The notes beneath the pieces were generated by a model that worked only from the letters and a program-made list of their open reading frames with translations, ran no database searches and was not told where the DNA came from. Below, piece by piece: positions 1-9,176 of a stretch of 64,000 nt of DNA; positions within the stretch are counted from its first letter, which is position 1, and each line of letters opens with the position of its first letter. The position numbers and the translations under genes were made by a program. The DNA is from Jonesia quinghaiensis DSM 15701 (GTDB lineage: Bacteria > Actinomycetota > Actinomycetes > Actinomycetales > Cellulomonadaceae): positions 302,607 through 366,606 of the forward strand of contig NZ_AUHN01000009.1 in assembly GCF_000423205.1 (NCBI RefSeq), given 5' to 3'.

Positions 1-543
1 TTGGCGGTGCACTTGGCTTTCTGGGTTTCGAGCTCCAATAGCGCCCCAGGTCACTGCGTCAGCAATGTATTGCGGGGATGTTGGCTCAAGGAACTCAGTG
101 GCTGCAGGTAGTCCGCGTTCCAACACACCGAGCAAGACATCCCGGGCGAGCGTCAAACCGCGCTGAACATCGAAACTGTCATCCATACCAGGGTCATTGA
201 TGAGCCCTTTCCACCCGATGGTAGTGCGTGGCTTTTCAAAGTAGACGCGCATGATGACAACTAGGTCTTCTTCAACTTCAGCAACAATTTTGGCTAACCG
301 TTCCGCGTAGTCAAATGCGGCTTCTGGGTCGTGAATTGAGCACGGACCAACAATGACCATGAGGCGGTCATCGTCACCGTTGAGGACCGCTCGCACGTCA
401 TGCCGGGAGCGTGCGACAAGTTCAGCGCTACGCCCAGGTAATGGAAGAGCATCAAGCATGCTCTGCGGGGAGGGTAACGGATCGAGTGCACGAATACGCA
501 GGTTCGAGGTGTGCGGGGCAGAAAGACTCTGATCAACAGACAT
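1..543 (-). CDS. aroG: 3-deoxy-7-phosphoheptulonate (DAHP) synthase, N-terminal part
   Basis: Catalyses the first step of the shikimate pathway, condensing phosphoenolpyruvate and erythrose-4-phosphate to DAHP in the cytoplasm. Only the first 181 codons are in the window; the 3' part lies beyond position 1. Type I (AroF/G/H-like) hallmarks are visible: GPCSIHD at residues 66-72 and EKPRTTIGWKG at 103-113, the phosphate- and PEP-binding segments of the family. The ATG at 541-543 follows an AGGAG ribosome site with good spacing. The gene stands alone at this edge, and the 400 bp upstream hold no recognisable attenuator. Which amino acid feeds back on it cannot be told from this part. Confidence 0.93.
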   Translation of the reverse strand, partial: MSVDQSLSAPHTSNLRIRALDPLPSPQSMLDALPLPGRSAELVARSRHDVRAVLNGDDDRLMVIVGPCSIHDPEAAFDYAERLAKIVAEVEEDLVVIMRVYFEKPRTTIGWKGLINDPGMDDSFDVQRGLTLARDVLLGVLERGLPAATEFLEPTSPQYIADAVTWGAIGARNPESQVHRQ

Positions 544-949
544 GATGTGGGGCTCCTGTAGGGCTGACGTGGTGGCGTCATGCACCGAAGCCGGCCCGCG
601 CCGGTATTACAAACCCGGAACACGGCGTCGTCACATGACGAAGGGCCAAGACATCTCACTGTGTGCGAGTGTCCTAGCCCTGTGCTGGCTCCGGGTGGAT
701 GTGGTCAGGCAGTTACCTGCATGGCCCCACCAGGAGCCTGCATAAAGTGCCAATACCAACGTCCGGTCATAGGTCCACGGTAGCATCGAGCGCCCGTGCG
801 GACTAGCGGACCTGACGGATTGTCCGGTAAGTGGACGTGATCTGGCTGACAGCCTCTGGCGCAATGGCGAGAACTACACCGAAAATACTCCCCATTACCA
901 CCACGATTCTTCACTGTTAATCTGCATTTGACCCTGAGAAAGGCATACC
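544..949. other. Intergenic region upstream of aroG
   Basis: About 400 bp between the divergent aroG and a small membrane-protein gene. I looked for T-box, trp-leader and other riboswitch signatures on the aroG strand and saw none. Short reading frames here overlap each other in several frames and have no convincing ribosome sites. It presumably holds the two divergent promoters. Confidence 0.5.
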
Positions 950-1216
950 ATGCTCCAACGCATTCACTGGCCCTGGCTCGGTGCAGCATTTTCCACAGTG
1001 ACAGTCTTCGCCTTCTTCGCGATGGGCAGTTCCACAGACTCCTGTGCACAGACCGCTGGCACCGCCGCCTGCACCGCCGCCCCCGACGTTTCTGGACTCG
1101 TCGGCTTTGGCCTTATGGCACTGTCTGGTGCCGCGTACTTCGTCTACCGCGCTTTGCGCACATCAGAAACTGTCGAATACACCCACCACGCTCCAGAACC
1201 TGTACTATCTCGCTGA
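950..1216 (+). CDS. Small two-helix membrane protein, unknown function
   Basis: Predicted 88-residue protein with two hydrophobic segments (about residues 9-25 and 48-67). They are joined by a short loop containing two cysteines (DSCAQTAGTAACTA), which could form a disulfide if it faces outward. The C-terminal 20 residues are hydrophilic. The ATG follows a GAGAAAGG-like ribosome site. Codon use looks like neighbouring genes and the overlapping frames look worse, so I take this as real. No family recognised. It sits just before a chemoreceptor gene, but 170 bp separate them and I infer no link. Confidence 0.6.
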   Translation: MLQRIHWPWLGAAFSTVTVFAFFAMGSSTDSCAQTAGTAACTAAPDVSGLVGFGLMALSGAAYFVYRALRTSETVEYTHHAPEPVLSR

Positions 1217-1385
1217 TTCACCGCCCTACCGCAGGTGGCTTATCTCTTGAGCACCTGTGACATAAGTCAGACAATCTGAGAATTCCCCCTCATCTTCTCC
1301 TCACATTAACCGATGAACTCCATGAGAACGCCTAACGTGCGTGCGCTCAACCGCCACCACGCTCTACATGGAAGTCAGGGTTGTT

Positions 1386-3026
1386 ATGTCACAGGATGTG
1401 AACTCGTACAGTTACGGATCTGAGGGGAAACGACCAAGTTTTATCGGCCGCCTCGGCATCCGCAGCAAAATTCTCGGGGCAATCAGCATTGCCTCAGCAG
1501 TAGCAATCATTATTACGGTGCTAAGCGCCACCGCGTTCACCCGGCTCTCCGCTTCCACAGTTGTCATCAGCTCCATTGTCAGCGAGTACCTCGCTGAAGT
1601 GGACACACTCAAGCAGTCAGTGTGGTCGGCGCGAGTAAACGTTGCAAACGTGACATCAACAAACGACCGGCAACGCCAAGAGGATTACATCAGCGTTGTT
1701 GAAGAAGAGTTCTCAGAAACAGACTCGCACTACCAGATAGTCGTTGGTCTTTATGAAGAAATGGGGGTCTTTCCCGAACCACTGGCAGCCTTCAACGACA
1801 CCTACACACAGTACCGGTCAGCGGTAGAAGATGATTTGCTACCAGCAGTTCGCGCCGGAGACACTGCAAACATTCAATTAACACGTGTGCAAAAGATTGT
1901 TCCGCTTGCCAATGACATGGTGGCTCACCTCGACGCACTCAGCGACGAAGCCACCCAATACGCAATTGTTGAAGGCGAAACTGCACTAGCAACTGCGAAA
2001 CAGTCCACCATCACCTTTCTGGTCGTGGCAATCATTGGCATCGCGTTGGCAATGGGACTTGGGCAATTTGTTGCCTCCCGGATCCGGCGAAATGTCGACA
2101 TCGTCAAAGAAGGACTCACCGCTCTGGCCGCAGGTGACCTCACCAAAAACGTCACCGTCGATTCACATGATGAAATTGGCCAAATGGCCTCGTCCTTGGC
2201 CACAGCTCAACGGGAACTCGCCACAGTTCTCGCCGCTGTCGTAGACAACGCCGCCGCGTCTGCAGAAATGGCTCAATCCTTGACTGCCGCCTCCACAGAG
2301 GTTGCGGCATCAAGCCAAGAAACCTCAGCCCAAGCAGGTGTGGTCGCCACAGCAGCCGAGCAAGTATCGGGCAACGTGCAAACCGTTGCAGCTGGATCAG
2401 AACAAATGAGCGCCTCTATCCGCGAGATCGCCCAAAACGCTCAAGAGGCAACTGCTGTCGCCCAAACAGCTGCAAACACCGCGGAAAACACCAACGCCAC
2501 GATCTCCCGCCTCAGCGATTCCTCCAAGGAAATCGGTGATGTCATCAAAACGATCACGTCCATTGCCGAACAAACGAACCTGCTCGCCCTGAACGCCACC
2601 ATCGAAGCAGCCCGCGCTGGAGAAGCCGGTAAAGGGTTCGCTGTGGTGGCCTCCGAAGTCAAAGACCTCGCCGGAGAATCAGCCCGCGCAGCAGACGACG
2701 TCTCACGCCGGGTTGAAGCAATTCAAAACGACACCCACAACGCGATCAACGCCATCGCCCAAATCTCAGAGATCATTGGCACGATCAACAACTACCAGCT
2801 CACCATCGCCTCAGCTGTTGAAGAACAAACCGCAACGACAAACGAGATGAGCCGCTCAGCTGCGGAAGCCGCAACTGGCTCAGCAGAGATCGCCAACAAC
2901 ATCACCGGGGTGGCGAACATCGTGGATCAATCCACCGGCGCCATCACCAACATCAACCAAACAATCGAACAGCTCGCTGAAGCAGCAGCTCAGCTACGCA
3001 CCCAAGTGCAGATGTTCCGGTTCTAA
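1386..3026 (+). CDS. Methyl-accepting chemotaxis protein (transmembrane chemoreceptor)
   Basis: Senses an extracellular ligand and signals through CheA/CheW to the flagellar motor. The layout is a first membrane helix near residues 28-50, a helical extracellular sensor of the four-helix-bundle type (about 51-205), a second helix near 207-228, a HAMP linker (to about 282) and a long cytoplasmic signalling coiled coil. The conserved hairpin tip includes [21 protein letters not shown] chose the ATG at 1386 (MSQDV) because AGGG lies 5 nt upstream; an in-frame ATG exists 45 nt earlier without a better site. No che or flagellar genes are nearby. A second receptor of the same type begins at 62580. 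The ligand is unknown. Confidence 0.93.
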   Translation: MSQDVNSYSYGSEGKRPSFIGRLGIRSKILGAISIASAVAIIITVLSATAFTRLSASTVVISSIVSEYLAEVDTLKQSVWSARVNVANVTSTNDRQRQEDYISVVEEEFSETDSHYQIVVGLYEEMGVFPEPLAAFNDTYTQYRSAVEDDLLPAVRAGDTANIQLTRVQKIVPLANDMVAHLDALSDEATQYAIVEGETALATAKQSTITFLVVAIIGIALAMGLGQFVASRIRRNVDIVKEGLTALAAGDLTKNVTVDSHDEIGQMASSLATAQRELATVLAAVVDNAAASAEMAQSLTAASTEVAASSQETSAQAGVVATAAEQVSGNVQTVAAGSEQMSASIREIAQNAQEATAVAQTAANTAENTNATISRLSDSSKEIGDVIKTITSIAEQTNLLALNATIEAARAGEAGKGFAVVASEVKDLAGESARAADDVSRRVEAIQNDTHNAINAIAQISEIIGTINNYQLTIASAVEEQTATTNEMSRSAAEAATGSAEIANNITGVANIVDQSTGAITNINQTIEQLAEAAAQLRTQVQMFRF

Positions 3027-3062
3027 CGCGCGGCCACAGCGTTAGGCGCTGTGAAAGCTACA

Positions 3063-3098
3063 CAAACGGCCCACTGGGAGTTCCCAGTGGGCCGTTTG
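3063..3098. terminator. Bidirectional hairpin terminator
   Basis: A perfect 17-bp stem with a 2-nt loop lies between the stop codons of the convergent chemoreceptor (+) and asd (-). The arms end in AAA/TTT, so it can serve either strand. Confidence 0.85.
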
Positions 3099-3119
3099 CC
3101 ATACGGCATAGCGTGCGTG

Positions 3120-4265
<1,146 letters not shown>

Positions 4266-5540
4266 TTAGCGGCCGGTACCAGCGTGGACAACAGCATCGC
4301 CCTCACCGTCAAGGTCGAAAGCACTGTGTACGGCGCGCACTGCGTCGTTGAGAGAGTCTTGGCGGGTCACCACAGAAATACGGATTTCTGAGGTAGAGAT
4401 CATTTCAATGTTGATGCCCGCGTCACGTAGTGCCGCAAAGAGTTTCGCAGAGACACCAGGGCTGGACTTCATGCCCGCACCGATCAGGGACAGTTTGCCA
4501 ATCTGGTCATCAAACTGCAGTGAAGCGAACCGAATCTCATCTTGGACGGCGCGCAAAGCAGCCAGTGCAGCTGGGCCATCAGCTTCAGGGAGAGTGAAGG
4601 AAATATCAGTCAACCCTGTTGCAGCGGCAGAAACGTTTTGCACAATCATGTCGATATTCGCTCCAGACAGTGCCACCACTTCGAAGATTCGTGCTGCAGT
4701 TCCAGGAACGTCAGGCACCCCAACGATCGTGATTTTCGCTTCAGAACGGTCATGGGCAACGCCGGTGATGATGGGGGCTTCCACAGTTTGAGCCTCTTCC
4801 GCTACAGGAATGTTCGTGACAAGGGTTCCGGTTTGCCCCGTGAAGGAGGACCGGACATGAATGGGAACGCTGTAGCGCCGCCCAAACTCAACGCACCGCA
4901 GCATGAGAACTTTGGCGCCACAGGCAGCCATCTCAAGCATTTCCTCATAGGTGATGCGGTCTACTTTGCGAGCTCGAGGAACAATCCTCGGGTCGGCGGT
5001 GAATACGCCGTCCACGTCGGTGTAGATTTCGCAGACATCTGCGTTGAGTCCTGCAGCGAGCGCAACGGCGGTGGTGTCTGAGCCGCCGCGTCCCAGTGTG
5101 GTCACGTCGTTTTGGTCGCGGTTGACGCCTTGGAACCCGGCGACAATCGCCACTGTTCCCTTGTCGAGGGTTTCGCGTACCCGTGATGGCACAACGTCAA
5201 CGATCCTGGCGCGCCCGTATACGGCGTCGGTGATGACCCCTGCTTGTTGGCCAGTGAAAGATTTCGCTTTGACACCGAGATTGTTGATTGCCATGGCCAG
5301 CAGCGACATGGAGATACGTTCACCTGCGGTGAGCAGAATGTCCATTTCTCGTTGCGGCGGCATGGGGGTGACTTGTTGGGCCAGGTCGATGAGTTCGTCG
5401 GTAGTGTCTCCCATAGCGGAAACTACAACGACAACGTCATTGCCAGCTCTTTTTGCTTCGGCGACGCGTTTCGCGACCCGCTTGATGCTCTCAGCATCGG
5501 CGACGGATGACCCGCCGTATTTTTGGACTATTAACGCCAC
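4266..5540 (-). CDS. lysC: Aspartate kinase
   Basis: Phosphorylates aspartate, the committed step for the aspartate family of amino acids. The 424-residue protein starts with the kinase motif KYGGSSV and has the substrate/ATP segment [13 protein letters not shown]. Two C-terminal ACT domains (about 265-424) include the regulatory-type stretch [15 protein letters not shown]. Start is GTG at 5540 with GGAG 7-8 nt upstream. In relatives such as Corynebacterium an internal start makes a separate regulatory beta subunit; I did not find decisive evidence for one here. The gene leads the lysC-asd operon. Confidence 0.95.
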   Translation of the reverse strand: MALIVQKYGGSSVADAESIKRVAKRVAEAKRAGNDVVVVVSAMGDTTDELIDLAQQVTPMPPQREMDILLTAGERISMSLLAMAINNLGVKAKSFTGQQAGVITDAVYGRARIVDVVPSRVRETLDKGTVAIVAGFQGVNRDQNDVTTLGRGGSDTTAVALAAGLNADVCEIYTDVDGVFTADPRIVPRARKVDRITYEEMLEMAACGAKVLMLRCVEFGRRYSVPIHVRSSFTGQTGTLVTNIPVAEEAQTVEAPIITGVAHDRSEAKITIVGVPDVPGTAARIFEVVALSGANIDMIVQNVSAAATGLTDISFTLPEADGPAALAALRAVQDEIRFASLQFDDQIGKLSLIGAGMKSSPGVSAKLFAALRDAGINIEMISTSEIRISVVTRQDSLNDAVRAVHSAFDLDGEGDAVVHAGTGR

Positions 5541-5737
5541 AATATGCTCCGTTACCCTCTCTGGTCCCGTCGATTTAAACGTCCACCAGTCAGTGTTTGG
5601 ACTCCCATAGTAAAGGCCAGCTCCACCCTACCGGTACCCCAGACCGCATAATGGCGCGACCGCAGAGGGAGGCGGACACAATCAGTTCATCCTGTGGGTT
5701 GATTCGCTGACGTTGTGCGGCATCTAGGCTAATTGCT

Positions 5738-6661
5738 ATGTCAGATGGTGATCTCTCAGTATCCGCGGATCGACTGAGCCGAGTGTTTGGTTCTTTCGTT
5801 GCGGTGGCTGACGCTTCGTTTACGGTTCCACGCGGCGGCGTGACCGCACTTATTGGCCCCAACGGTTCAGGTAAAACCACGTTGATGCTGATGCTTGCAG
5901 GTCTGTTGACCCCAACATCAGGGTCCATGAAGGTGTGTGGTTTTGACCCTGTTACCCAGAACTATCAGGTGCGCTCACGTGTTGGGTGGATGCCTGATCA
6001 GTTTGGGATGTGGGATTCATTGACGGCGCGTGAAGCGTTGACGATGACTGGTGCCACTTACCGGTTGTCTGCGGAGCATCGTGCTTTGCGGGCTAGTGAG
6101 CTTCTTGATCTTGTTCACCTCGTTGAGTTCGCTGATCAGCCGGCACACGTGTTGTCACGTGGGCAGAAACAACGGTTGGGGTTGGCCCGGGCGTTGATGC
6201 ACTCACCGCAGATGCTCATTCTTGATGAGCCCGCTAATGGTCTTGATCCCCGGTCGCGTATCGAGTTGCGTGGCATTGTTCGCCAACTGGCAGACACCGG
6301 CACAACAGTGTTGATTTCTAGTCACGTGTTGGCGGAACTCGACGAAATGGTCGATGACGCCGTGTTCTTGTCGGCTGGTCGCACGGTTGCCCGTGAAACT
6401 GTTCGTGACGCACGGTTGTCTCGCTCCACATGGCATGTGCGGGCCATCGATAAGGACCCACTAGTCAATTGGCTTGAAGAGATCCACGTTCCTTTCGCTC
6501 TGGGAGCGGATAGTTCCGTTTCGGTCAATATCTCCGGTGAAGAAAACGCGGCGCGGTTTCTGCGTGACGCATTGGCACAGGACATCAGCATCGTAGAGTT
6601 CGCACCACGCGGCGGAGCACTTGAACAGACATACCTGCAGTTGAATGAGGAGCGTCGATGA
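5738..6661 (+). CDS. ABC transporter ATP-binding protein (ABC-2 exporter type)
   Basis: ATPase of a two-gene exporter. Walker A GPNGSGKT (residues 40-47), signature LSRGQ (139-143), Walker B ILDEPANGLD (161-170) and a switch histidine in SSHVLAEL are present. An extra C-terminal region of about 90 residues (to 307) is typical of NatA/CcmA-like ATPases that pair with ABC-2 permeases. The downstream permease starts at overlapping ATGA, so the two are translationally coupled. The pair is oriented against the flanking lysC and recR-dnaX blocks. Substrate not inferable; drug, lipid or peptide export are all possible. Confidence 0.9.
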   Translation: MSDGDLSVSADRLSRVFGSFVAVADASFTVPRGGVTALIGPNGSGKTTLMLMLAGLLTPTSGSMKVCGFDPVTQNYQVRSRVGWMPDQFGMWDSLTAREALTMTGATYRLSAEHRALRASELLDLVHLVEFADQPAHVLSRGQKQRLGLARALMHSPQMLILDEPANGLDPRSRIELRGIVRQLADTGTTVLISSHVLAELDEMVDDAVFLSAGRTVARETVRDARLSRSTWHVRAIDKDPLVNWLEEIHVPFALGADSSVSVNISGEENAARFLRDALAQDISIVEFAPRGGALEQTYLQLNEERR

Positions 6662-7788
6662 GCACGGTAGAACAGGCAGATAGCCCTGAAACAACGATGC
6701 CGCGGCGTCTGACGTGGCATGGTGTGTACACCGTCGCGCAATTGGAATTGATCCAACGGCTGCGGTCATCTCGATGGAAGATCGTGTTGGCGTTGTGGTT
6801 TGTTGGGGTGGGCGTTATTTGCCTGCTCATCACCACCGCCACAACATCCATGACAACCACCACGTCCTCCAATATCGTCCCCACCGGCCAGTGGATCTTT
6901 GGGCTGAACGTCTACTTCATTTTGTTCATGGGCCTACTTGTCACCCCTTCGCTAGGATCAACCGCGATTAATGGCGACCGCAACGGTGGCACTCTCGCAA
7001 TCCTGCAAGCTAGTTTGTTGTCCTCATGGGAAATCATTGTCGGAAAGTGGCTTGCAGGGTGGACCACCTCGCTTGCTTTCCTCGGCGCATCGATGCCCTA
7101 CATTATTTGGTCACTGGCAGCGGGCGGGGTCGACATTCTCGACGTTGTCGTTGTTCTCGTGTTCATGATGTTTATCTTGGCTGTCGTGTGCGCGGTGAGC
7201 CTGTTTTGGTCAGCAAAGATGGTGAAAACCGCGACCTCAACACTGATGAGCTACTTCTCTGTAGCGCTCGTGTCGTTCATTTCCTTGTTGCTGTTTGGCT
7301 TGGGAACGCTCGTTTTCCAGCACACGGTCACTGACCGTCAGATGACACCATCAGCATATTCGCCCACCACTGGTGACCCGATTTCCTGTGAAGTCTCAAC
7401 GGTGTACACCCAAGACTTCGGTATGAACTACCTGTGGCCGCTGCTAGCAGTAAACCCGTTTGTTCTTGTCGCTGACTCATCGCCACAACCAGTGGAGACA
7501 CTAGCGGAAGAAACTGGTCCTCTTGCCGCCGTCCAGCTTGGCGTGCGCTACGCCCGCAGTAACCCTCAGGACCGGGACTGGGATCAGGCGTGGTGCAACG
7601 AGGATGGCACTGTCGTGTCGAGTGCTGAGCACTCTGCACGCATGGAAAACTACGGCGATATCGCTGGGCCAGTATGGCCATACGGTATCGCGCTGTACAC
7701 AATTTTCGGCGGTTTGGCGCTCTTCGGAGCTGAACGTCGTATCCGCACACCGATTGCAACCCTCGCCAAGGGGGTGCGCATCGCCTAA
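6658..7788 (+). CDS. ABC-2 type permease subunit
   Basis: Membrane partner of the preceding ATPase, coupled by a 4-nt ATGA overlap. The 376-residue protein has about six hydrophobic segments: one near residues 39-60, a group between about 80 and 225, and one near the C terminus. A large non-membrane loop of roughly 110 residues lies between the last two; it contains two cysteines (SCEVS and WCNED). This loop is probably extracellular. ABC-2 permeases move drugs, lipids or ions outward; the loop gives no substrate clue. A strong hairpin follows the gene. Confidence 0.85.
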   Translation: MSTVEQADSPETTMPRRLTWHGVYTVAQLELIQRLRSSRWKIVLALWFVGVGVICLLITTATTSMTTTTSSNIVPTGQWIFGLNVYFILFMGLLVTPSLGSTAINGDRNGGTLAILQASLLSSWEIIVGKWLAGWTTSLAFLGASMPYIIWSLAAGGVDILDVVVVLVFMMFILAVVCAVSLFWSAKMVKTATSTLMSYFSVALVSFISLLLFGLGTLVFQHTVTDRQMTPSAYSPTTGDPISCEVSTVYTQDFGMNYLWPLLAVNPFVLVADSSPQPVETLAEETGPLAAVQLGVRYARSNPQDRDWDQAWCNEDGTVVSSAEHSARMENYGDIAGPVWPYGIALYTIFGGLALFGAERRIRTPIATLAKGVRIA

Positions 7789-7830
7789 CACTGCGGCGGT
7801 GGGAGTCCAGGCCCACCGCCACCACACATC

Positions 7831-7870
7831 ACGAAGGGGAGAACGCCGTCCAGGGCGTTCTCCCCTTCGT
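7831..7870. terminator. Bidirectional hairpin terminator
   Basis: A perfect 17-bp stem with a 6-nt loop lies between the convergent ABC permease (+) and the DUF5063 gene (-). Confidence 0.85.
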
Positions 7871-7886
7871 GTTACCAGACAACTTT

Positions 7887-8507
7887 TTAGTTCGGTGAGT
7901 GGGCCTCAACACTGTGTAGCGCATCGAACTGTGCTTCTTGGGCGACGTCATCAGGTACATCAAGGCGCACGTGCGTGAGGATCAACTGCAGCACCCGCAA
8001 CACGCCCGATGCCCGCTCACCCCACGTGGACAGGTAGGAGAACTGCCACCACCACATAGCTTCAACTTGGTGCCCGGCGTCGTAGTGCTGCAACCCGTGA
8101 GCCAAGTTGTCCACAATCAGCGCAAGATCAGCGGAAACGTGAGACGTCTCAACGGTAGGCGCCACCAGTGGGTCTGCCACCTGAGCAAATGCGTCAATAC
8201 CGTCGAAGATTCGAGCTAGTGCTTCACGCAATGGCTCAACATCCGAATCAGCGCCAGCATCAGGTTCAAAACGGTGCGGTGGAACAATATCGGTCATCGC
8301 ACCTAACTGTGCACCAGCGTTCAACACATCCGACAACGCAAGTACCAGCAGCGAAATGGCGGAGTCTGGTTCACCACCCGATGCGACACCCACCACACTG
8401 GTCAAGAAGTTCCGCAAACTCGGCACCACCTGAGCTGCCACATCAGTGAGTTCCGAGGGCTGCGTTGATGCCAGGTGCGGTTCGTGTGCTGTGGGACGGT
8501 TCGTCAT
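7887..8507 (-). CDS. DUF5063 family protein
   Basis: A 206-residue, acidic, mostly helical protein. The core (about residues 20-200) contains EAMWWWQFSYLSTWGERASGVL, which I recognise as the tryptophan-rich part of DUF5063, a family found in actinobacteria next to recR. It follows recR by 15 bp on the same strand, so it is probably co-transcribed with dnaX-recR. No catalytic motif, signal peptide or membrane helix is visible. The conserved neighbourhood hints at DNA maintenance, but that is guilt by association. Confidence 0.8.
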   Translation of the reverse strand: MTNRPTAHEPHLASTQPSELTDVAAQVVPSLRNFLTSVVGVASGGEPDSAISLLVLALSDVLNAGAQLGAMTDIVPPHRFEPDAGADSDVEPLREALARIFDGIDAFAQVADPLVAPTVETSHVSADLALIVDNLAHGLQHYDAGHQVEAMWWWQFSYLSTWGERASGVLRVLQLILTHVRLDVPDDVAQEAQFDALHSVEAHSPN

Positions 8508-8522
8508 ATGCTCGCCTTTGCG

Positions 8523-9122
8523 CTAGTTACCCATGAGTCGTCGGCCTTCAAACGCCCGGCCTAAAGTGACCTCGTCGGCGTACTCCAAGTCTCCCCCAAC
8601 GGGTAGCCCTGATGCCAGTCGCGTGACACGAATCCCCATTGTCCCCAACAAGCGGGCTAGGTAAGTGGCGGTCGCCTCTCCTTCAACGTTTGGGTCCATT
8701 GCCAAAATAATCTCTTGCACAACACCGTCTGCAAGGCGGGTAAGGAGTTCCTTAATGCGCAGGTCATCTGGGCCAACGTTATCCATGGGGTTAATGGCGC
8801 CACCCAACACGTGATACTTGCCCCGGAACTCGCGGGTGCGTTCAATGGCCACAACGTCTTTGGCTTCTTCCACCACGCAAATCACCTCACCTGACCGGCG
8901 CGGGTCGCGGCAGATGCGGCAGTGTTCCTCCTCGGCGACGTTCCCACATTCAATGCAGAAACGTACTCGACGTTTCACTTCGCTCAGCGCATCAGACAGC
9001 CTACGGACGTCATCGGAGTCTGCCGCAAGAATGTGAAAAGCGATGCGTTGAGCACTTTTTGGCCCAACACCAGGGAGTCGACCAAGCTCGTCAATGAGGT
9101 CTTGTACTGCACCGTCGTACAC
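8523..9122 (-). CDS. recR: Recombination mediator protein RecR
   Basis: Loads RecA on gapped DNA together with RecF/RecO. The 199-residue length is normal. Domains in order: helix-hairpin-helix ([15 protein letters not shown], about 16-30), a zinc finger with C56, C59, C68 and C71, and a Toprim domain (about 78-175) with VVEEAKDV and [14 protein letters not shown]. The start is GTG at 9122. It lies 54 bp downstream of dnaX and just ahead of the DUF5063 gene, the usual actinobacterial order. Confidence 0.96.
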   Translation of the reverse strand: MYDGAVQDLIDELGRLPGVGPKSAQRIAFHILAADSDDVRRLSDALSEVKRRVRFCIECGNVAEEEHCRICRDPRRSGEVICVVEEAKDVVAIERTREFRGKYHVLGGAINPMDNVGPDDLRIKELLTRLADGVVQEIILAMDPNVEGEATATYLARLLGTMGIRVTRLASGLPVGGDLEYADEVTLGRAFEGRRLMGN

Positions 9123-9176
9123 AATGTCGCCTGTCGTCAGTGGGGGTAGTTACGTGAGAAGAGTAAGCGTGGGAGG

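Noticed and set aside
544..860. trp-type attenuator or T-box before aroG
   Set aside because: No leader peptide with runs of aromatic codons and no T-box core are visible.
1270..1340. Flagellar-type (sigma-28) promoter before the chemoreceptor
   Set aside because: CCGATGAA near 1310 resembles the -10 box, but no matching -35 element lies at the right distance.
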